7,946 nt of DNA from Bacilli bacterium (GTDB taxonomy: Bacteria > Bacillota_I > Bacilli_A > ML615J-28 > CAG-698), in the NCBI GenBank assembly GCA_016282055.1, contig JAEEJT010000106.1, forward strand, positions 1-7,946, read 5' to 3'. This document shows, piece by piece, positions 5,333 through 7,946 of this stretch. Positions within the stretch are counted from its first letter, which is position 1. Each line of letters begins with the position of its first letter. The notes beneath the pieces are model-generated. The model was not told the origin of the DNA and made no database searches. It was given only the letters and a program-made list of their open reading frames with translations. A program made the position numbers and the translations under genes.

Positions 5333-6177
5333 TGAATTACTTATTATTTAACAAATTATCAAAAAATGGAAATAACATGGAATTAAGAAATAAAGTTAAG
5401 GCTTTATTTAAAGGTGAAGAAGTAGTTGAAGATGATGTTATTGATTTAGATTATGACAAGTATTTTGAAAAACTAACTGAAAATGATAATGTTACTTTAG
5501 TAGGTGGAGATGGAACTTTAAATCATTTTGTTAATATTGTTAATGGTAAAAATTTACCTTGCAAGTTTTATTTTTATGCTGGTGGAACAGGTAATGATTT
5601 CTTTAATGATATGAAAGATTATATTGAAAATGATAGAGTTTTATTAAATGAAGTAATTAAAGATTTACCTATTGCTATTATTAAAGGTAAAGAATACAGA
5701 TTTATTAATGGAATTGGATATGGTATTGATGGATATTGCTGTGAAATGGGAGATAAACTTCAAGCTAAATCAACAAAACCAGTTAATTATACATCTATTG
5801 CTATTAAAGGTTTATTATTTAAATATAAAGCGCCTAATGGAAGAGTTACCGTAGATGGAGTTACTAAAGAATATAAACATATTTGGCTTGCTCCAACTAT
5901 GAAAGGTAAATTTTATGGTGGAGGAATGATGATTGCTCCAAATCAAGATAGATTTAATAAAGATCAAGTAACTAGTGTTGTTATGTATGGAAGTGGTAAA
6001 TTAAAAACATTACTAAGATTTAGTAGTATTTTTAAAGGTGAACATATTAAATATACTGATATGGTTGAAGTAAGATGTGGAAAAAACATTAAAGTTGAGT
6101 TTGATAAACCTCAAGCATTACAAGTTGATGGAGAAACAATTAGTAATGTATTATCATATGAAGTAAGATTAAAATAG
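5332..6177 (+). CDS. Diacylglycerol kinase-type lipid kinase (DAGK catalytic family, YegS/DgkB-like)
   Basis: This 281-residue cytoplasmic, membrane-associated lipid kinase has the hallmarks of the family: VGGDGTLN (57-64), the nucleotide-binding GGDGT motif; GGTGNDF (84-90); GIGYGIDGYCCEMGD for the second domain's start; YGGGMMIAP; and QVDGE (264-268) near the C-terminus carrying family acidic residues. The length is typical. By family it would phosphorylate diacylglycerol or a related lipid to phosphatidic acid with ATP, for example when recycling diacylglycerol from lipoteichoic acid synthesis. The start shares a base with the stop of the acyltransferase frame (TAATG) and has GGGAGA 6 nt upstream, so the two genes were a tightly coupled operon converging on phosphatidic acid. 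Substrate specificity is not certain. Confidence 0.9.
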   Translation: MNYLLFNKLSKNGNNMELRNKVKALFKGEEVVEDDVIDLDYDKYFEKLTENDNVTLVGGDGTLNHFVNIVNGKNLPCKFYFYAGGTGNDFFNDMKDYIENDRVLLNEVIKDLPIAIIKGKEYRFINGIGYGIDGYCCEMGDKLQAKSTKPVNYTSIAIKGLLFKYKAPNGRVTVDGVTKEYKHIWLAPTMKGKFYGGGMMIAPNQDRFNKDQVTSVVMYGSGKLKTLLRFSSIFKGEHIKYTDMVEVRCGKNIKVEFDKPQALQVDGETISNVLSYEVRLK

Positions 6178-6200
6178 TGCTTAAAAAAGCACTATTTTTT
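6171..6200 (+). terminator. Rho-independent terminator after the lipid kinase
   Basis: A perfect 12-bp stem (6171-6182 with 6187-6198), an AAAA loop and a six-T tail (6195-6200). The TAG stop of the kinase gene is inside the left arm. The stem also has an A run opposite, so weak action on the other strand is possible. Confidence 0.9.
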
Positions 6201-6203
6201 ATG

Positions 6204-6231
6204 AAAAAAACTTAAAAAATATCAAAAAAAA
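6204..6231. promoter_or_regulatory. Three A-tracts in 10-bp phase upstream of the RHS-like gene promoter
   Basis: Runs of 7, 6 and 8 A start at 6204, 6214 and 6224, exactly one helical turn apart, just before the -35 element at 6235. This is the pattern of intrinsically bent DNA and of A-rich UP elements that strengthen promoters. Confidence 0.6.
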
Positions 6232-6234
6232 TAC

Positions 6235-6262
6235 TTGACTATATATATATATATACTAAAAT
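6235..6262 (+). promoter_or_regulatory. Promoter with a (TA)8 spacer for the RHS-like gene
   Basis: TTGACT (6235-6240, 5 of 6) is followed by a 16-bp spacer and TAAAAT (6257-6262, 5 of 6). The spacer is almost wholly a TA dinucleotide repeat. Start of transcription is expected near 6269, giving a leader of about 32 nt with AAAGGA as Shine-Dalgarno (6290-6295). Confidence 0.6.
6240..6255. repeat. (TA)8 simple sequence repeat
   Basis: Eight perfect TA units from 6240 to 6255, overlapping the last base of the -35 element. Changes in copy number would change promoter spacing in 2-bp steps. Confidence 0.9.
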
Positions 6263-6300
6263 ATGTGTGTATGGTTAAAATACATACGGAAAGGATATAT

Positions 6301-7946
6301 ATGAAGTTATTTAAAAGAAATACCAAATTTATTGGTAAACATGTTAATCAAATAACAAAGAAGATTAAAAAAGTTGTTTGTTTGATTTTGGCTATTTGTT
6401 TCATATTTGAAAGTTTTAATTTAAGTATTTTTGTTAAGGCTTTAGAAAAAGAAGATATTGAAACAGTAGAAGTAGGTGAAGATGATTCATTGTATGAAGG
6501 AAAAATCATTGAAGAAATTATTGATGAAAGAACAGAGTTTTCTAAAACATTTTTACTTGATAATGGAATGAAGCAAGTAAAGTATTTTAAAGAACCTGTT
6601 CATTTTTTATGTAATGGGGTTTATGAAGAGATTAATAATAGTATAACAGTTGATGGAATAAAAAATAATTTTAATGTTTGTTTTCCTGCTATATTAAATC
6701 TTGATTTAATGGATAAAAGGGTAAATGAGAATATTTCTTTTTATTATAATGATGCAGATATTAGTTTAGTTAATATTAGTTATGTTAATAGTAATACTAA
6801 TAGAATAAGGCATACTAATAATATAGATAATTTACATTCTGAATGTAAATACATTAATATATATGATAATTGTGATTTAATATATAATATTAATTCTAAT
6901 AATATTAAAGAAAATTTAATATTAAATAAATATATTAAAGATTTTAGTTATGAATTTATTATTGATACATTATTAAATGTAAAACTATTAGATGGTGTTA
7001 TATATTTATATGATATTAATGAAAATGGTGAAGTAAATATTTATTATAAATTTAATAAATATGTTATGTATGATAATAATGGTAATTTATCTTATGATGT
7101 TGATTTAAGCTATGAATTAATAGATGATAATAAATATTTATTTAAAATAACACCAAATAATGATTTCTTAGAAACTGCAACATATCCAGTTAATATTGAT
7201 CCAGAGATTATATTAAATCATTATGATAGTGATTTATATACTGTAAAGGCTAAACTTAATGGAAATGAAGCTGATATTGTTGACCCAATTTTCTTTAATT
7301 ATGGAGATATGTTAGATGTTAATCTAGAATTAAAATCTATTTTAAAAGATATCTGTGATGAAGGAACTATAGAATTTATTTATATTGATTTATGGATAAA
7401 TGATGATGAAAGACATGATAATGATTTTGTTATTAATACAAAATTAAAGACTGTTAATTATTGTGGTGATAGAGGTTATAATTGTTATAAATTAAACTTA
7501 ACAGATGAATTTAAGAAAAGTATGGATAATAATCCCAATAATTGTAGTGTTGATTTTACTATAAAAACATTAGAAACAGATAAATATATAAATTTATGTT
7601 ATGCAACACTAACTATTACATATAGTTTTGACGATGGAATAAAAGATATTTATAATCATGAAAGTTATGATGTGAATGAGTATCAAAAACTAAATGTGAC
7701 TTTATTTAATGGCAAATCAAACATTGAAACTTGTTTGTTTAAGATTGAAGATTATAGTTTTAATGTATATACATTATTGTCAAGTATGTATACTAACCGC
7801 ACTTTAGGTTATGGAAGTGGTTTTAGTTTATCTTTTAATGAAAGAATTGTTAAATATAATGAGTTTTATAAATATATAAAATCTGATGGTGGAATTATTT
7901 TTTATACTAAATATGAGAATGAATATATTAGTATGGATGGTGATAA
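6301..7946 (+). CDS. Large secreted DNRLRE/RHS (YD-repeat)-type protein, N-terminal 548 codons, runs off the window
   Basis: The frame is open from ATG 6301 (AAAGGA 5 nt upstream) to the end of the window. A long basic n-region (1-24) and a hydrophobic core (about 25-47, ending FVKA before LEKED) look like a Gram-positive signal peptide. Residues 82-113 (KTFLLDNGMKQVKYFKEPVHF... then YEEINNS) and 186-301 (YDNCDLIYNINSNNIKENLILNK... to YPVNIDPE) match the N-terminal layout I know from large cell-wall proteins with DNRLRE and RHS/YD repeats. A beta-rich section follows (about 310-440) in the place of the DNRLRE domain, without that exact motif. At 499-548, NRTLGYGSGFSLSFNERI and SDGGIIFYTKYENEYISMDGD resemble the beginning of an RHS core. 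The protein is very rich in Asn, Asp and Ile. Such proteins are surface structures or polymorphic toxins with the variable domain at the C-terminus, which is not visible here. Confidence 0.7.
   Translation, partial: MKLFKRNTKFIGKHVNQITKKIKKVVCLILAICFIFESFNLSIFVKALEKEDIETVEVGEDDSLYEGKIIEEIIDERTEFSKTFLLDNGMKQVKYFKEPVHFLCNGVYEEINNSITVDGIKNNFNVCFPAILNLDLMDKRVNENISFYYNDADISLVNISYVNSNTNRIRHTNNIDNLHSECKYINIYDNCDLIYNINSNNIKENLILNKYIKDFSYEFIIDTLLNVKLLDGVIYLYDINENGEVNIYYKFNKYVMYDNNGNLSYDVDLSYELIDDNKYLFKITPNNDFLETATYPVNIDPEIILNHYDSDLYTVKAKLNGNEADIVDPIFFNYGDMLDVNLELKSILKDICDEGTIEFIYIDLWINDDERHDNDFVINTKLKTVNYCGDRGYNCYKLNLTDEFKKSMDNNPNNCSVDFTIKTLETDKYINLCYATLTITYSFDDGIKDIYNHESYDVNEYQKLNVTLFNGKSNIETCLFKIEDYSFNVYTLLSSMYTNRTLGYGSGFSLSFNERIVKYNEFYKYIKSDGGIIFYTKYENEYISMDGD

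Noticed and set aside
5672..5854. 60-codon ORF on the + strand in another frame.
   Set aside because: It is a shadow within the lipid kinase gene; its composition is that of a frame-shifted AT-rich coding sequence.

Overview
The window looks like chromosomal DNA from a very AT-rich, low-GC Gram-positive lineage (Firmicutes/Bacilli, possibly an Erysipelotrichia- or Mollicutes-related gut organism). This rests on the codon choice, the lipoprotein and signal-peptide types, the Shine-Dalgarno sites, the TTGACA/TATAAT-like promoters and the family resemblances. All recognisable genes are on the + strand, and they fall into five transcription units.

(1) Positions 1-480 hold the C-terminal end of an oligopeptide-type ABC transporter ATPase with its Cys cluster, then a small one-TM membrane protein and a strong terminator. 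(2) Positions 487-3165 form a complete polar amino acid importer: lipoprotein binding protein, permease and ATPase. The last gene encodes a YerC/YecD-type TrpR-family repressor. Upstream lie two near-identical 26-bp repeats, and the second exactly fills the space from the -35 to the -10 element. The unit therefore reads as a self-contained, locally repressed transport operon. (3) Positions 3190-4426 carry an MFS transporter with its own promoter and a perfect small inverted repeat in its leader.

(4) Positions 4448-6200 hold a lipid operon: a PlsC-type acyltransferase whose single ancestral reading frame is broken by two in-frame stops (TAA, TGA), then an intact DAGK-type lipid kinase joined to it by a TAATG overlap. 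The promoter of this operon sits in the loop of a large inverted repeat that looks like the terminator of the MFS gene. (5) From 6204 to the window end there are three A-tracts starting exactly 10 bp apart, a promoter whose -35/-10 spacer is made almost entirely of a (TA)8 repeat, and the first 548 codons of a secreted protein. That protein resembles the N-terminal part of very large DNRLRE/RHS (YD-repeat) surface or polymorphic-toxin proteins; it runs off the window.

The most interesting parts are the TrpR-like transport operon with paired operator candidates, the potentially phase-variable promoter of the RHS-like giant, and the terminator-loop promoter in front of the broken acyltransferase. 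No tRNA, rRNA, CRISPR array or insertion sequence was recognised.
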